Assembly (NCBI RefSeq): GCF_014649775.1
Contig: NZ_BMTR01000015.1
Span: forward strand, 62,001-126,000
DNA from: Streptomyces longisporoflavus
GTDB taxonomy: Bacteria > Actinomycetota > Actinomycetes > Streptomycetales > Streptomycetaceae
Length of the DNA stretch: 64,000 nt
Direction of reading: 5' to 3'
In this document: in pieces, positions 31,749-40,342 of the stretch
How positions within the stretch are numbered: position 1 is the first letter of the stretch
Layout: every line of letters begins with the position of its first letter
Translations under genes and position numbers: made by a program
Notes under the pieces: generated by a model
Seen by the model: the letters and a program-made list of their open reading frames with translations, nothing else
Database searches by the model: none
Told to the model about the DNA's origin: nothing

Positions 31749-33142
31749 GCCGCTCCGGCGAGGAGCCGCACCCCCTCGGCGATCTGCGCGGGCGTCAGGT
31801 GGGCATAGCCGAGCACGAGGCGCACGTCCGGGCCGGTCGCCGAGCCGTAGTCGCCCAGCGTGCGCAGCGCGACCCCGGCCGCCGCGGCCCGCCGCAGGAA
31901 GGCCTCCTGCGGGCCCCACCGGCCGGGCAGCCTGGCGATGACGTGCAGACCTGCGGCGATGCCGGTCACCTCCGTACCGGGAAAGTGCTCGTCGAGCGCC
32001 GCGACGAGCGCGTCCCTGCGTTCGCGGTAGGCGCGCTGGCAGCGGCGCAACTGGCGGTCGTAGTCGCCGCGTTCGACGAAACGCGCGAGCAGGGCCTGGT
32101 CGAGTGCCGGGTTGCCCAGGTCCATCATGCGCTTGCGGGCGACGACCTCGTCGATCATCGACTCCGGTGCGAGCAGCCACCCCAGGCGCAGCCCGGGAGC
32201 CAGCGACTTGCTGACCGAGCCCGTGTACGCGACATGTTCGGGGTCGAGTCCCTGCAACGCGCCCACCGGGGCGCGGTCGTAGCGGAAGTCCCCGTCGTAG
32301 TCGTCCTCGATGATCAGGCCGTCCACGGACCGCGCCCAGTCGAGGAGTTCGGCCCGCCGCGGGGCCGAGTAACCGATGCCCAGGGGGAACTGGTGGGCGG
32401 GCGTGGTGACGACCGTGCGCAGTCCCTGTTCTCTCAGTACGCCGGTGTCCACCCCCTCGTCGTCGACGGGGACCGGCACCGTGGCGACCCCCGCCGACGC
32501 GAACAGCTCGCCGTGCTGCGGGCTTCCGGGGTCCTCGACGCCGACGGCACGCTCCCCGCGCGCGTGGAGCACGAACCCGACCAGTGCCATGGCCTGGGCC
32601 ACGCCGGAGCAGACGACGATCCCCTCCGGGTCGGCGACCACCCCCCGGCGGCGCACGAGAAGTCCGGCGAGGGCCGTCCGCAGCCGGGGCAGGCCCCGCG
32701 GATCCGGGTAGCCCAGTGCGTGGTGGGGCAGTTCGGCCAGGACACCGCGGTGGGCCGCCGCCCACGCGGCGCGCGGGAACAGGGACAGATCGGGGGTTCC
32801 CGCGATGAAGTCCACGCGCGCGTGGACGGGCCGCGGCGCCAGATCGCGCGTGCCCGGAGCGGCTCTCCGTGCCGCGCCGCCCACCCAGGTTCCCGCGCCC
32901 CGGTCGCTGCGCAGGTACCCCTCGGCCGTCAACTGCTCGTACGTCTCCGTGACGAGCCCCCGTGAGACACCCAGGTCGGCGGCGAGCGACCGGCTGGACG
33001 GCAGCCGCGTCCCCGGCGCCAGCTGCCCGGATCTGACCGCGTCGCGCAGCGCCGACCGCAGGCTGCGGCCACGGCTGCGGGCGGGTGCGGACGCGGCGGG
33101 CAGCAGCAGCTCCCAGGCGGGGGTTCCGGCCGCCGAAGTCAT
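31706..33142 (-). CDS. MocR/PdxR-type GntR regulator with aminotransferase domain
   Basis: 478 residues. GntR winged helix (about 20-85: LRSALRDAVRSGQLAPGTRL, LGVSRGLVTETYEQLTAEGY) joined to a fold-type-I aminotransferase-like domain with the PLP lysine in TGSVSKSLAPGLRLGW and IIEDDYDGDFRYD. These proteins use PLP as effector. ATG 33142 has AGGAGG nine bases upstream. It is divergent from an EamA exporter. Direct repeats AAGTGG(T/A)CC in the gap are the probable binding site. The physiological target is unknown. Confidence 0.92.
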   Translation of the reverse strand: MTSAAGTPAWELLLPAASAPARSRGRSLRSALRDAVRSGQLAPGTRLPSSRSLAADLGVSRGLVTETYEQLTAEGYLRSDRGAGTWVGGAARRAAPGTRDLAPRPVHARVDFIAGTPDLSLFPRAAWAAAHRGVLAELPHHALGYPDPRGLPRLRTALAGLLVRRRGVVADPEGIVVCSGVAQAMALVGFVLHARGERAVGVEDPGSPQHGELFASAGVATVPVPVDDEGVDTGVLREQGLRTVVTTPAHQFPLGIGYSAPRRAELLDWARSVDGLIIEDDYDGDFRYDRAPVGALQGLDPEHVAYTGSVSKSLAPGLRLGWLLAPESMIDEVVARKRMMDLGNPALDQALLARFVERGDYDRQLRRCQRAYRERRDALVAALDEHFPGTEVTGIAAGLHVIARLPGRWGPQEAFLRRAAAAGVALRTLGDYGSATGPDVRLVLGYAHLTPAQIAEGVRLLAGAAQELDHARVQSTRR

Positions 33143-33187
33143 CGGGATGCGCCTCCTGTACGTGAGGGACCACAAGGAGCCCGCGGA

Positions 33188-33249
33188 AAGTGGTCCCCGA
33201 ACAAGCCCCGGAAGTGGACCTTAAACCGGTCCGCGTCCGTTCCTAGCGT
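33188..33249 (+). promoter_or_regulatory. MocR direct repeats overlapping the EamA promoter
   Basis: AAGTGGTCC (33188-33196) and AAGTGGACC (33212-33220) are 24 bases apart; an inverted GGACCAC lies at 33167-33173. The second repeat falls at the -35 position of a promoter whose -10 box TAGCGT is at 33244-33249, seven bases before the EamA ATG. Confidence 0.6.
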
Positions 33250-33256
33250 CAGGGGC

Positions 33257-34417
33257 ATGAACACGAACCTCACCCGCGGGTCCCTGCTCGCGGCCCTCGC
33301 CTGTCTCCTCGTCGGCGGCTCCTTCACCGCCAACAGCCTCCTCGGCGACTACCCGTACGCGGGCGGCCAGTTCCTGCGCTACGGCCTGGCCTGTCTGCTG
33401 CTCCTGCCGCTGCTCGGGCGGGGCGGGACGGCGCCGCTCGCCCGCCTCACCCGGCGTCAGTGGGGGCGGCTCGCGGTCCTCGCGGCGGTCGGCATGGTCG
33501 GCTTCAATTTGGCGATCCTCGCCGCCGAGCGCACCGCGGAACCGGCCGTGCCGGGTGTCTTCGTGGGATGCGCGCCGCTCGTCGTGGCGGTCGTCGTGCC
33601 GCTCCTGGAAGGGCGGCAGCCGCAACGGGCCGTCATGTACGGGGCTCTGATCGTCGCGGCGGGAGCCTTCACCGTGCAGGGGTGGGGGCGTACGGACGCC
33701 GTCGGCATCCTCTTCTCGGTGTGTGCGCTCGCGGGCGAGGTGGGGTTCGCGGTGCTCGCCGTTCCGGTGCTGCGGCCGCTCGGCCCGAAGCTGCTGTCCG
33801 CCACGGTGTGCGGGATCGCCGCCGTCGAGTCCGCCCTCATCGGGGTCGTGGTCGACGGCGGGGGCTTCCTGCGGATGCCCGGCACCACCGAGGCGGCGGC
33901 CCTGCTGTGGCAGGCGGCGATCGTCACCGTCATCGGGTTCGTCTGCTGGTACTCGGGCATCCAGCGCATCGGCGCCGAGCGGGCCACCCTCTTCTCCGGT
34001 CTGATCCCCGTGGCGGCGGCCTTCACCGCCCCCCTGGTCGGGACCGGCGCCTACGGCGTCCCCCAGGCCGTGGGAAGCGCCCTCGTCGGCGCCGGGGTGG
34101 CCCTGGGCTCCGGCGTGCTACGCGGCCGGCGACCGGCGGCACGTGTCGAGGACGACGCGCGCGACGAGGGCCGGATCGTCGTTCATCGGGACGTGCCCGC
34201 AGCCGGGAAGGCGCACGAGGCGGGCCTCGGGGACGGCGTGCTTGGCCCGGACTCCCTGGCGGCGCAGCAGGATGCGGTCGCGCGCACCCCAGGCGACGGT
34301 GACCGCGAGTCCGGGCACGTCGTCACCGAAGAGCACGTCACGCCCGGCGGCGAGGGTCTGCTCGAACCCCTTGGCGTCGCGCAGCGCGAGCGTCTCGGCG
34401 ACCACGGCCTCGGGTGA
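33257..34417 (+). CDS. EamA/DMT family transporter with run-on C-terminus
   Basis: 386 residues. The first ~295 form the ten-helix EamA exporter (LLAALACLLVGGSFTANSLL, FLRYGLACLLLLPLLG, IQRIGAERATLFSGLIPVAA, then GSALVGAGVALGSGVLRG). The frame then stays open about 90 more codons with a hydrophilic, Asp/Gly/Arg-rich sequence and overlaps the convergent hydrolase gene by 300 bases. EamA proteins usually stop soon after the last helix, so the tail looks like loss of the original stop codon. The divergent MocR regulator probably controls it. It is probably leaderless. Confidence 0.85.
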   Translation: MNTNLTRGSLLAALACLLVGGSFTANSLLGDYPYAGGQFLRYGLACLLLLPLLGRGGTAPLARLTRRQWGRLAVLAAVGMVGFNLAILAAERTAEPAVPGVFVGCAPLVVAVVVPLLEGRQPQRAVMYGALIVAAGAFTVQGWGRTDAVGILFSVCALAGEVGFAVLAVPVLRPLGPKLLSATVCGIAAVESALIGVVVDGGGFLRMPGTTEAAALLWQAAIVTVIGFVCWYSGIQRIGAERATLFSGLIPVAAAFTAPLVGTGAYGVPQAVGSALVGAGVALGSGVLRGRRPAARVEDDARDEGRIVVHRDVPAAGKAHEAGLGDGVLGPDSLAAQQDAVARTPGDGDRESGHVVTEEHVTPGGEGLLEPLGVAQRERLGDHGLG

Positions 34418-34963
34418 CCGGCGGCCGGGGCGGGCGTAGATGGTGCTGGTGAGCGCGGCGCGCCCGGCGGCGGACCGCGAGAGCCGCTCTATCAGCGGCA
34501 GCGGAAGGAGCCGCGCCCCGCGCCGCATCGCGAGCAGGGTGTTGAAGGCGTAGCGCCGCTCGCCGGGCGTCCAGAAACCGGCGGGGGACAGGGCGGTGAC
34601 CGAGCGCACGAGCTTCTCCCGGCCGAGCTCCAGGGCGAGCAGCCCGCCGAGGGAGTTGCCCGCCACATGCGGCCGCTCGATGTCCAGGGCCTCGCACAGC
34701 GCACCGAGCACGGACACCACCGTGGTGATGTCGTAGGGAAGCTCGTCCGGAAGCGCGGGGGACTCGCCGAAGCCCGGCAGGTCCACGGCTATCACGTCGT
34801 ACTCGGCGGCCAGGATGCCGAACACCGGGTCCCATGCCTGGCGGTGGTGGCCGATGCCGTGCAGCAGGAGCAGCGGCTCGCCCTCGCCGGCGCGTTCGTA
34901 GGCGACGGACAGGGTCCGCGGGCCGCCGGACGATTCGACGCTGAAAGACACCTCTGCGGCCAT
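34118..34963 (-). CDS. alpha/beta-hydrolase
   Basis: 281 residues. The fold is clear from LLLLHGIGHHRQAWDPV (oxyanion HG), VIAVDLPGFGES, the nucleophile elbow GNSLGG, VAWGARDRIL (Asp region) and GCGHVPMND with the catalytic His. The substrate is not predictable. ATG 34963 has GGAGC upstream; a longer frame to 35014 is open. The last 300 bases are overlapped by the run-on end of the exporter on the other strand. Confidence 0.9.
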   Translation of the reverse strand: MAAEVSFSVESSGGPRTLSVAYERAGEGEPLLLLHGIGHHRQAWDPVFGILAAEYDVIAVDLPGFGESPALPDELPYDITTVVSVLGALCEALDIERPHVAGNSLGGLLALELGREKLVRSVTALSPAGFWTPGERRYAFNTLLAMRRGARLLPLPLIERLSRSAAGRAALTSTIYARPGRRSPEAVVAETLALRDAKGFEQTLAAGRDVLFGDDVPGLAVTVAWGARDRILLRRQGVRAKHAVPEARLVRLPGCGHVPMNDDPALVARVVLDTCRRSPAA

Positions 34964-35149
34964 TGCTGCTCCAGTCCCCGCCGCCCGGCGGCGGTCCTCA
35001 GACACCTTAGACACCTTGTCAGCAACAATTACCGCTCAGTAGCCTCCAGTTCAAGAGGGCGGGGGCCGCGAGAGCCCGACCGTCGGTGTGGGACGCGCCG
35101 CACCCGTTCCGCCTGGACAGCGGGCGGCCGCGTCCGCTGGGATGGACGA

Positions 35150-36040
35150 GTGGCGACCGACACCGTGACCGACGTCTTCGAAGAGCACCGGCCCGTCCTG
35201 ATGGGCGTGGCCTACCGCATGCTCGGCCGGGTGGCCGACGCGGAGGATGTCGTGCAGGAGGCCTGGCTGCGCTGGTCGGCGGCCGATCAGGAACAAGTGC
35301 GCGAGCCGCGTGCCTACTTGGTGCGCGTCACCACACGGCTCGCCATCGACCGGCTGCGCCACGTGCAGTCCCGGCGCGAGTCCTACGTGGGCCCGTGGCT
35401 GCCCGAACCGCTCGTCACCGACTACGGCCCGACCGTCCCGGACACCGCCGAGCAGGCGGTGCTCGCCGACTCCGTCTCCATCGCCGTCCTTGTCGTACTG
35501 GAGTCCCTGTCACCCCTGGAGCGGGCGGTGTTCGTGCTGCGGGAGGCCTTCGGATTCCCGTTCTCGGAGATCGCCGCCACGCTGGATCGCGGCGAGCCGG
35601 CCGTGCGCCAGCTCGCGGCGCGGGCCCGCAAGCACGTCGACGAGGGGAAACCGCGCTACACCGTGGATCCGGGCGAGCGGCGCGACCTGACCGAACGGTT
35701 TCTCGCCGCGGCGGCCGGCGGCGACCTGGACGGCCTGATGTCCCTGCTCGCTCCGGACGTACGCCTGGTCGGCGACAGCGGGGGCAAGGCGAAGGCGCCG
35801 CTGCGCGTCATCGAGAACGCCGACAAGGTGGGCCGTTTCCTCGACGGCGCGGCCCGCAGGGGCGTACCGGGCGGAGCGGTCGTCGAGACCCGGTTCCTGG
35901 AGGTCAACGGCGCCTATTCCGCGCTGATCCTGGTCGACGGCAAGCCGGACTCCGTCTTCCAACTGGACGTCGTGGACGGGCGGATCGCCAACGTCTACAT
36001 CATCCGCAACCCGGACAAGCTGCTCGGTTTCGCCTCCTAG
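35150..36040 (+). CDS. ECF sigma factor with C-terminal SnoaL-like domain (SigJ/ECF41 type)
   Basis: 296 residues. Sigma region 2 (FEEHRPVLMGVAYRMLGRVA, ADAEDVVQEAWLRW) and region 4 (LSPLERAVFVLREAFGFPFS) are followed by a 110-residue SnoaL_2-like domain (LTERFLAAAAGGDLDGLMSL to the end), which in ECF41-type factors modulates activity in place of an anti-sigma factor. The GTG at 35150 fits the family start; the ribosome site is weak. ECF41 factors usually sit by carboxymuconolactone decarboxylases or oxidoreductases; here the neighbour is an alpha/beta-hydrolase. Confidence 0.9.
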   Translation: MATDTVTDVFEEHRPVLMGVAYRMLGRVADAEDVVQEAWLRWSAADQEQVREPRAYLVRVTTRLAIDRLRHVQSRRESYVGPWLPEPLVTDYGPTVPDTAEQAVLADSVSIAVLVVLESLSPLERAVFVLREAFGFPFSEIAATLDRGEPAVRQLAARARKHVDEGKPRYTVDPGERRDLTERFLAAAAGGDLDGLMSLLAPDVRLVGDSGGKAKAPLRVIENADKVGRFLDGAARRGVPGGAVVETRFLEVNGAYSALILVDGKPDSVFQLDVVDGRIANVYIIRNPDKLLGFAS

Positions 36041-36054
36041 AACGCGGACGACAG

Positions 36055-36084
36055 ACCCCCGTCACTCAAGGCGGGGGTTTTGTC
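36055..36084 (+). terminator. Rho-independent terminator after ECF sigma gene
   Basis: ACCCCCG (36055-36061) and CGGGGGT (36072-36078) form a 7-bp stem with a 10-base loop, followed by TTTTGTCTTG. It is the most canonical terminator in the window. Confidence 0.85.
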
Positions 36085-36171
36085 TTGTTCGCAACGTGCG
36101 CGTGGACCGACGCCAACATCGCGTGAATGCTCTGTGGCATCGTCCCTGTGCGCGCTGTAACGGATCGAGGA

Positions 36172-36206
36172 TTGGTCTTGACCAAGGGTGGGTGCCGCTC
36201 TATCGT
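36172..36206 (+). promoter_or_regulatory. promoter with DasR-like (dre) palindrome, upstream of GntR gene
   Basis: TTGGTC-TT-GACCAA (36172-36185) is a perfect palindrome that matches the DasR/HutC-family site TGGTCTAGACCA at 11 of 12 bases. It overlaps a promoter: -35 TTGACC (36178-36183), 17-base spacer, -10 TATCGT (36201-36206). The regulator gene starts at 36284, so autoregulation or DasR control is likely. Confidence 0.75.
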
Positions 36207-36283
36207 CGCCAGAGATAGTGCAGGAACCTTTAATAAACAAGGCGCTAAAAAGCAGCCGGCACACGGGGATTGCGGAGGACAGG

Positions 36284-37045
36284 GTGGGGACCACGCAGCT
36301 GGAAACGGCTCCGGAGCCGAAGTACTGGCACCTCAAGACCGTGCTCAGCGAGGCACTCGACTCCGAGTTCGCCGTCGGCGAGATCCTGCCCAACGAGCGT
36401 GATCTCGCGGCCAGGTTCGGCGTCGCGCGCGCCACGCTGCGCCAGGCACTGGAGCAGCTGGAGCTCGAAGGCAGGCTGCAGCGCCGCCGCGGCGTCGGCA
36501 CGACCGTCGCACCGCCGCGGGTGGGCGTGGCCGTCGGTTCCGCGCAGGGCACGTGGCCGGGCGAGGTCGGCGACGCCTGGCAGCCCGCCGACTGCGCACC
36601 GGCGGTCCCGCCCGCGGACGTGGCCCGCATGCTCGAGACCGCCGCCGACGAGCAGGTGCACGTGGTGCGCCGTACGCGCGTCTCGCACGGCCAGCCGGTG
36701 GCCGCCGAGCTCCTGTACGTACCGGCGTCGTCCGTGGCCGAGCTCTCCGCCATCGACGCTCCGTCCGGACCCTCACGCGCGCGTGGCGTGCTGCGCGAAC
36801 TGCACCGGCTCGGCCTCGAAGGACAGGACCGCGCCGTCGAGCTCGGCTCGGCCCGCGCGGACGACGCCAAGGCCCTCGACCGGCTGCCCGGCGCCCCGGT
36901 CCTCGTCGTGACGACCCGCTTCTTCGCCGAGGGACGCACCGCCGCGGTGTCCGTGGCGACGTACCGCGCCGACACCTGCCGTCTCACGTTCGGTGACGCG
37001 GGCGGCGTCGAGATCCACCACGGCCCGGAGCGCCAGGCCTCCTGA
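36284..37045 (+). CDS. HutC/DasR-type GntR-family regulator
   Basis: 253 residues from GTG 36284, which has GGAGGAC upstream; an earlier ATG at 36188 lies between the promoter and this site and is less likely. The winged helix is YWHLKTVLSEALDSEFAVGE, then NERDLAARFGVARATLRQAL and QRRRGVGTTVAPP. The C-terminal UTRA-like effector domain includes VHVVRRTRVSHGQPVAAELL and FFAEGRTAAVSVATYRADT. Family members sense sugars or sugar phosphates. A DasR-like palindrome lies in its own promoter. It is convergent with a ROK regulator. Confidence 0.9.
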   Translation: MGTTQLETAPEPKYWHLKTVLSEALDSEFAVGEILPNERDLAARFGVARATLRQALEQLELEGRLQRRRGVGTTVAPPRVGVAVGSAQGTWPGEVGDAWQPADCAPAVPPADVARMLETAADEQVHVVRRTRVSHGQPVAAELLYVPASSVAELSAIDAPSGPSRARGVLRELHRLGLEGQDRAVELGSARADDAKALDRLPGAPVLVVTTRFFAEGRTAAVSVATYRADTCRLTFGDAGGVEIHHGPERQAS

Positions 37046-37075
37046 CCCCGCTCTTCCCGTGCACGGCGCGTCGCC

Positions 37076-38233
37076 TCAGCGGCGCGCCGTCACCGTTCCC
37101 TCCACCGCGAACAGCTGCTCCTCGACATGGTCGAGGGCAAGGCGCAGCGCGCCCGTCGCGATGGCGGCCTCGCCGAGCATCGACAGGGCCACCCGGGGCG
37201 GGCGCAGGCAGTAGCGGGCCAGCTCGCGGCGCAGCGGCTCAAGGACGCCGTCCAGACCGGCCGCCCAGCCGCCCACGACGACCAGTTCGGGGTCCAGGGC
37301 GAGCACCAGCGCCGCCACGTCGTGCACCAGGCGCTGGATGTACCGCTCGACGGCCTGCCGCGCCCGCTCGTCGCCCTCGCGCGCGTGGGCGAACACCTCT
37401 GCCACGGCCTGCTCGTCGAGCGGGTGCAGCGGCTCGTCCGTGGTCGAGAGGAGCGTCTCCGGGGTCACGTCACGGCCAAGCAGGTGCAGGGCGCCGATCT
37501 CCCCGGCGGCGCCGCCGTACCCGCGGTGCAGTCGCCCGCCGATCAGCGCGCCGGCTCCGGGGCTGAGCCCTGCAAGGACGAACACCACGTCGTCGGACTC
37601 GGTCGCCGCGCCCTTCCAGTGCTCGGCCACCGCCGCCGTGTTCGCGTCGTTCTCCACCAGGACCGGGCACTTGAAGGACCTGCGCAGACGCTCGCCCAGC
37701 GGCAGCCCCGTCCACTCCGGCAGCGCGGTGCCGAGCCGGACCGTGCCGTCCGCCTCCACGATGCCGGGGCTTCCCACGCCCACCGCGCGCAGGGAGCTGC
37801 GGGCGATCCCGCCACGGCGCAGCAGATCGGCGACCGCCGTGCGCAGGCGCTCGATGCGCTCGTCCGCCGAGGCCGTCTCGGCGACGTCCCTGGCCGTCGT
37901 GCCCATCACCCGCCCGTCCAGATCCGACAGGACGGCGGCCACCCGGTGCGGGCCGATCTCCAGGCCGAGCAGATGTCCCGCCTCGGCCCGGAAGCGGAAC
38001 CTCCGCGCGGGCCGTCCCTGGCGTCTTGCCGCGCCTTCCTCGGCGGCGGTCTCCACCACGAGCCCGGCCTCGATGAGCCCCTCGACCACGCCCTCGACGG
38101 TCGGCCGGGAAAGGCCGGTCACCCGGGTGATCTCGGTGAGTGTCGCGAAGTCCGCCGCACGCAGAGCGTGCAGCACCACCGCGGAGTTGATCCGCCGCAG
38201 CAGAGAGGGATCCCCGCCGGTCAGCCGCCCCAA
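37076..38233 (-). CDS. ROK-family transcriptional regulator
   Basis: 385 residues. N-terminal winged helix (NSAVVLHALRAADFATLTEI, LSRPTVEGVVEGLIEAGLV) and a ROK sugar-kinase-like domain (LGLEIGPHRVAAVLSDLDG, VGSPGIVEADGTVRLG, ENDANTAAVAEHWKGA). The ROK zinc/Cys signature is absent: HRGYGGAAGEIGALHLLG takes the place of the usual GHxxxxCxCGxxGC motif. It is a regulator, not a kinase. TTG 38233 has GGGAGGACGGACG upstream. No transporter or sugar enzyme is adjacent. Confidence 0.92.
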   Translation of the reverse strand: MGRLTGGDPSLLRRINSAVVLHALRAADFATLTEITRVTGLSRPTVEGVVEGLIEAGLVVETAAEEGAARRQGRPARRFRFRAEAGHLLGLEIGPHRVAAVLSDLDGRVMGTTARDVAETASADERIERLRTAVADLLRRGGIARSSLRAVGVGSPGIVEADGTVRLGTALPEWTGLPLGERLRRSFKCPVLVENDANTAAVAEHWKGAATESDDVVFVLAGLSPGAGALIGGRLHRGYGGAAGEIGALHLLGRDVTPETLLSTTDEPLHPLDEQAVAEVFAHAREGDERARQAVERYIQRLVHDVAALVLALDPELVVVGGWAAGLDGVLEPLRRELARYCLRPPRVALSMLGEAAIATGALRLALDHVEEQLFAVEGTVTARR

Positions 38234-38339
38234 CGTCCGTCCTCCCAGCTCGTGCGCATGATGGGCGGATCGTACTCGCCGGGGCCGACCACTGCGAGTG
38301 CCGGGCCCACCCGTGACGCAGAGTGCCGACCGGTCATGG

Positions 38340-39002
38340 CTACCCCGGCGCGACGAAACCGGACTCGTACGCGGTGATCACCGCCTGCGTCCGGTCGCGG
38401 GCCCCCAGCTTCGCGAGCACGGAACTCACATGGGACTTGACCGTCTCGGCGCCCACGATCAGCTCCCCCGCGATCTCCGCGTTCGACAGGCCGCGCGTCA
38501 TCAGGCGCAGCACGTCCGACTCGCGCTCGGTGAGCGCGGCCCGCTCCAGGGCGGCCCTGGCCGCGGTGTTGCCCGGCCGCTGCCCGTACTCGCCGGCCAG
38601 TTGCCGCACCGCGGCGGGGAACAACAGCGACTCGCCCTCGGCGACGAGACGGACGGCGTTCACGATCTCGGCGGGCCGGGCGCGCTTGAGAAGGAAGCCG
38701 TCGGCGCCCGCGCGCAGCGCCTCGTACACGTACTCGTCGTTCTCGAAGGTCGTCACCACGAGGATCTTCGGCGGGTCCTGCACGGTGCGCAGGACCGCGC
38801 GCGTGGCCTCGATGCCGTCCAGGAGCGGCATGCGGACGTCCATGGCGACCACGTCGGGCCGCAGTCGGCGCACCAGGGGGATCACCGCGGCGCCGTCGGC
38901 CGCCTCGCCCACCACCTCGATGTCGGGCTGCGCCTCCAGGACGGCGCGCAGACCGGCGCGTACGAGGGGTTCGTCGTCGACGAGGAGGACAGTGACCGGC
39001 AT
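38340..39002 (-). CDS. NarL/LuxR-type response regulator
   Basis: 220 residues. Receiver with VDDE, Asp55 in AMDVRMP and Lys in FLLKRA; LuxR helix-turn-helix with LTERESDVLRLMTRGLSNAE and GAETVKSHVSS. It starts 14 bases after the kinase stop codon, so the two are coupled. The divergent ABC transporter is the likely target. Confidence 0.92.
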   Translation of the reverse strand: MPVTVLLVDDEPLVRAGLRAVLEAQPDIEVVGEAADGAAVIPLVRRLRPDVVAMDVRMPLLDGIEATRAVLRTVQDPPKILVVTTFENDEYVYEALRAGADGFLLKRARPAEIVNAVRLVAEGESLLFPAAVRQLAGEYGQRPGNTAARAALERAALTERESDVLRLMTRGLSNAEIAGELIVGAETVKSHVSSVLAKLGARDRTQAVITAYESGFVAPG

Positions 39003-39016
39003 CCGGTCAGCGTAGG

Positions 39017-40234
39017 TCACCCGAGCGGCAGCTCGACGTGCACCTGCCATTCGCCGTCGCGCGGACCCGTGGCGGCCCGCCCGCCGAGCAGCGTGGCCCG
39101 CTCCCGGATGCCGCGCAGGCCGCTGCCGCCGCGGCCGGTGATCTCCGTGCCCGCCGGCAGCGCGTTGCTCACGTCGATCTCCAGGGCCCTCTCGCCGACC
39201 GCGACCCGCACCCGTACCGGCACGGGCCCGCAGTGCCGCAGCACGTTCGTGAGGGCCTCCTGGAGCATGCGGTAGGCCTCGCGGGAGACCGGGCCCGGCA
39301 CACGCTCCACGGGGCCCGACACGTCGGTGTCGACCTTCGCTCCCGAAGCCCGTGCGGAAGCGAGGAGTTGGTCGGCTTCGGCGAGTGTGGGGCGCCGGCT
39401 CGCGCGCTGTCCGTCCTCGCGAAGGACACGCAGTACACGCTCCAGGTCTTCCAGGGCCGCCCGGCCCGTCTCCTCGATCGCGCCGAGCGCGCGGTCGGTG
39501 AACGCGGGGTCGGCAGCGGCCCGTGCGGCCCCCGCCTGGACCACCGCGACGGTCAGCGCGTGGCCTATGGAGTCGTGCAGTTCCCGCGCGATCCGGTTGC
39601 GTTCCAGGAGCTGTTCGGTGCGCTCCTCCAGGGCGGCGAGGCGCTCTTTGGGGGAGGGACCGAGCAGTTGCCGGGCGGCCGACGTCATCAGGCGGCCCGC
39701 GGCCACCATCACCGCCAGGAGCACCACGATCGGGACCGGCACGAGCAGCGCGTTGGCCGGGTCCGGTCCCGGCAGGGGAAGGAGCAGTCCGGGTTCCTCG
39801 GCAGGGTCCGACGACGCCGCGCCCACCAGTGCGAGCGAGGTCCCCAGGAGCTGAATCGTCACCAGCATCGCCGCGCAACCGGCCTCCAGACGCAGCACGA
39901 GCCACACCGCCGTCCTGCCCCGGTCGCTCCAGGACGCGGAAGGGGCGACGGAGACGCCGGAATCTCCGTCGTCCCCCGGCACGCGCGCGTGCTGCCCCGG
40001 AAACAGCATCAGCCGGGCCTGCAACCCTTCCGCCCGGCGCATGGACGGCAGCACGGCGGTCGCAGCCACGAGCGGGATCGGCTGGACGGCGATCAGCAGC
40101 CAGTCGGCGACCGACGGGTCGCTGAGCCCGGGATAGATGAACGCGAGGATCAACGCGATGGCCGCCCCGATGAGCAGGTGCAGCCAGCGCGTATAGGTCA
40201 CCGCGCTGGTGACCGGCCGGAAGAAGCGGGGCAT
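39017..40234 (-). CDS. sensor histidine kinase (HisKA_3 type)
   Basis: 405 residues. About four hydrophobic segments are spread over 1-180 with a charged insert around 80-105. The phospho-acceptor is His220 in IARELHDSIGHALT, and the HATPase domain has LQEALTNVLRHCG and GSGLRGIRERATLLGG. It heads the operon with the regulator and is divergent from an ABC-2 transporter. Start ATG 40234 is tentative because no ribosome site is visible. Confidence 0.9.
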   Translation of the reverse strand: MPRFFRPVTSAVTYTRWLHLLIGAAIALILAFIYPGLSDPSVADWLLIAVQPIPLVAATAVLPSMRRAEGLQARLMLFPGQHARVPGDDGDSGVSVAPSASWSDRGRTAVWLVLRLEAGCAAMLVTIQLLGTSLALVGAASSDPAEEPGLLLPLPGPDPANALLVPVPIVVLLAVMVAAGRLMTSAARQLLGPSPKERLAALEERTEQLLERNRIARELHDSIGHALTVAVVQAGAARAAADPAFTDRALGAIEETGRAALEDLERVLRVLREDGQRASRRPTLAEADQLLASARASGAKVDTDVSGPVERVPGPVSREAYRMLQEALTNVLRHCGPVPVRVRVAVGERALEIDVSNALPAGTEITGRGGSGLRGIRERATLLGGRAATGPRDGEWQVHVELPLG

Positions 40235-40268
40235 CACGTCATCGTGCCAGCCGCACACGCCCGTCCGG

Positions 40269-40306
40269 CTCCCCCGTGAGGGGGAGACGAACCCCCTGGC
40301 CGGGGG
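40269..40306. promoter_or_regulatory. two adjacent hairpins/palindromes in the kinase-ABC divergent gap
   Basis: CTCCCCC-GTGA-GGGGGAG (40269-40286) has perfect 7-base arms; CCCCC-TGGCC-GGGGG (40292-40306) follows six bases later. They lie between the divergent kinase (40234) and ABC ATPase (40343) starts and are candidates for response-regulator binding. Confidence 0.5.
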
Positions 40307-40342
40307 AAGTGCCCGCCCCTGTCCGCCCGCGAGTGTGGACCC

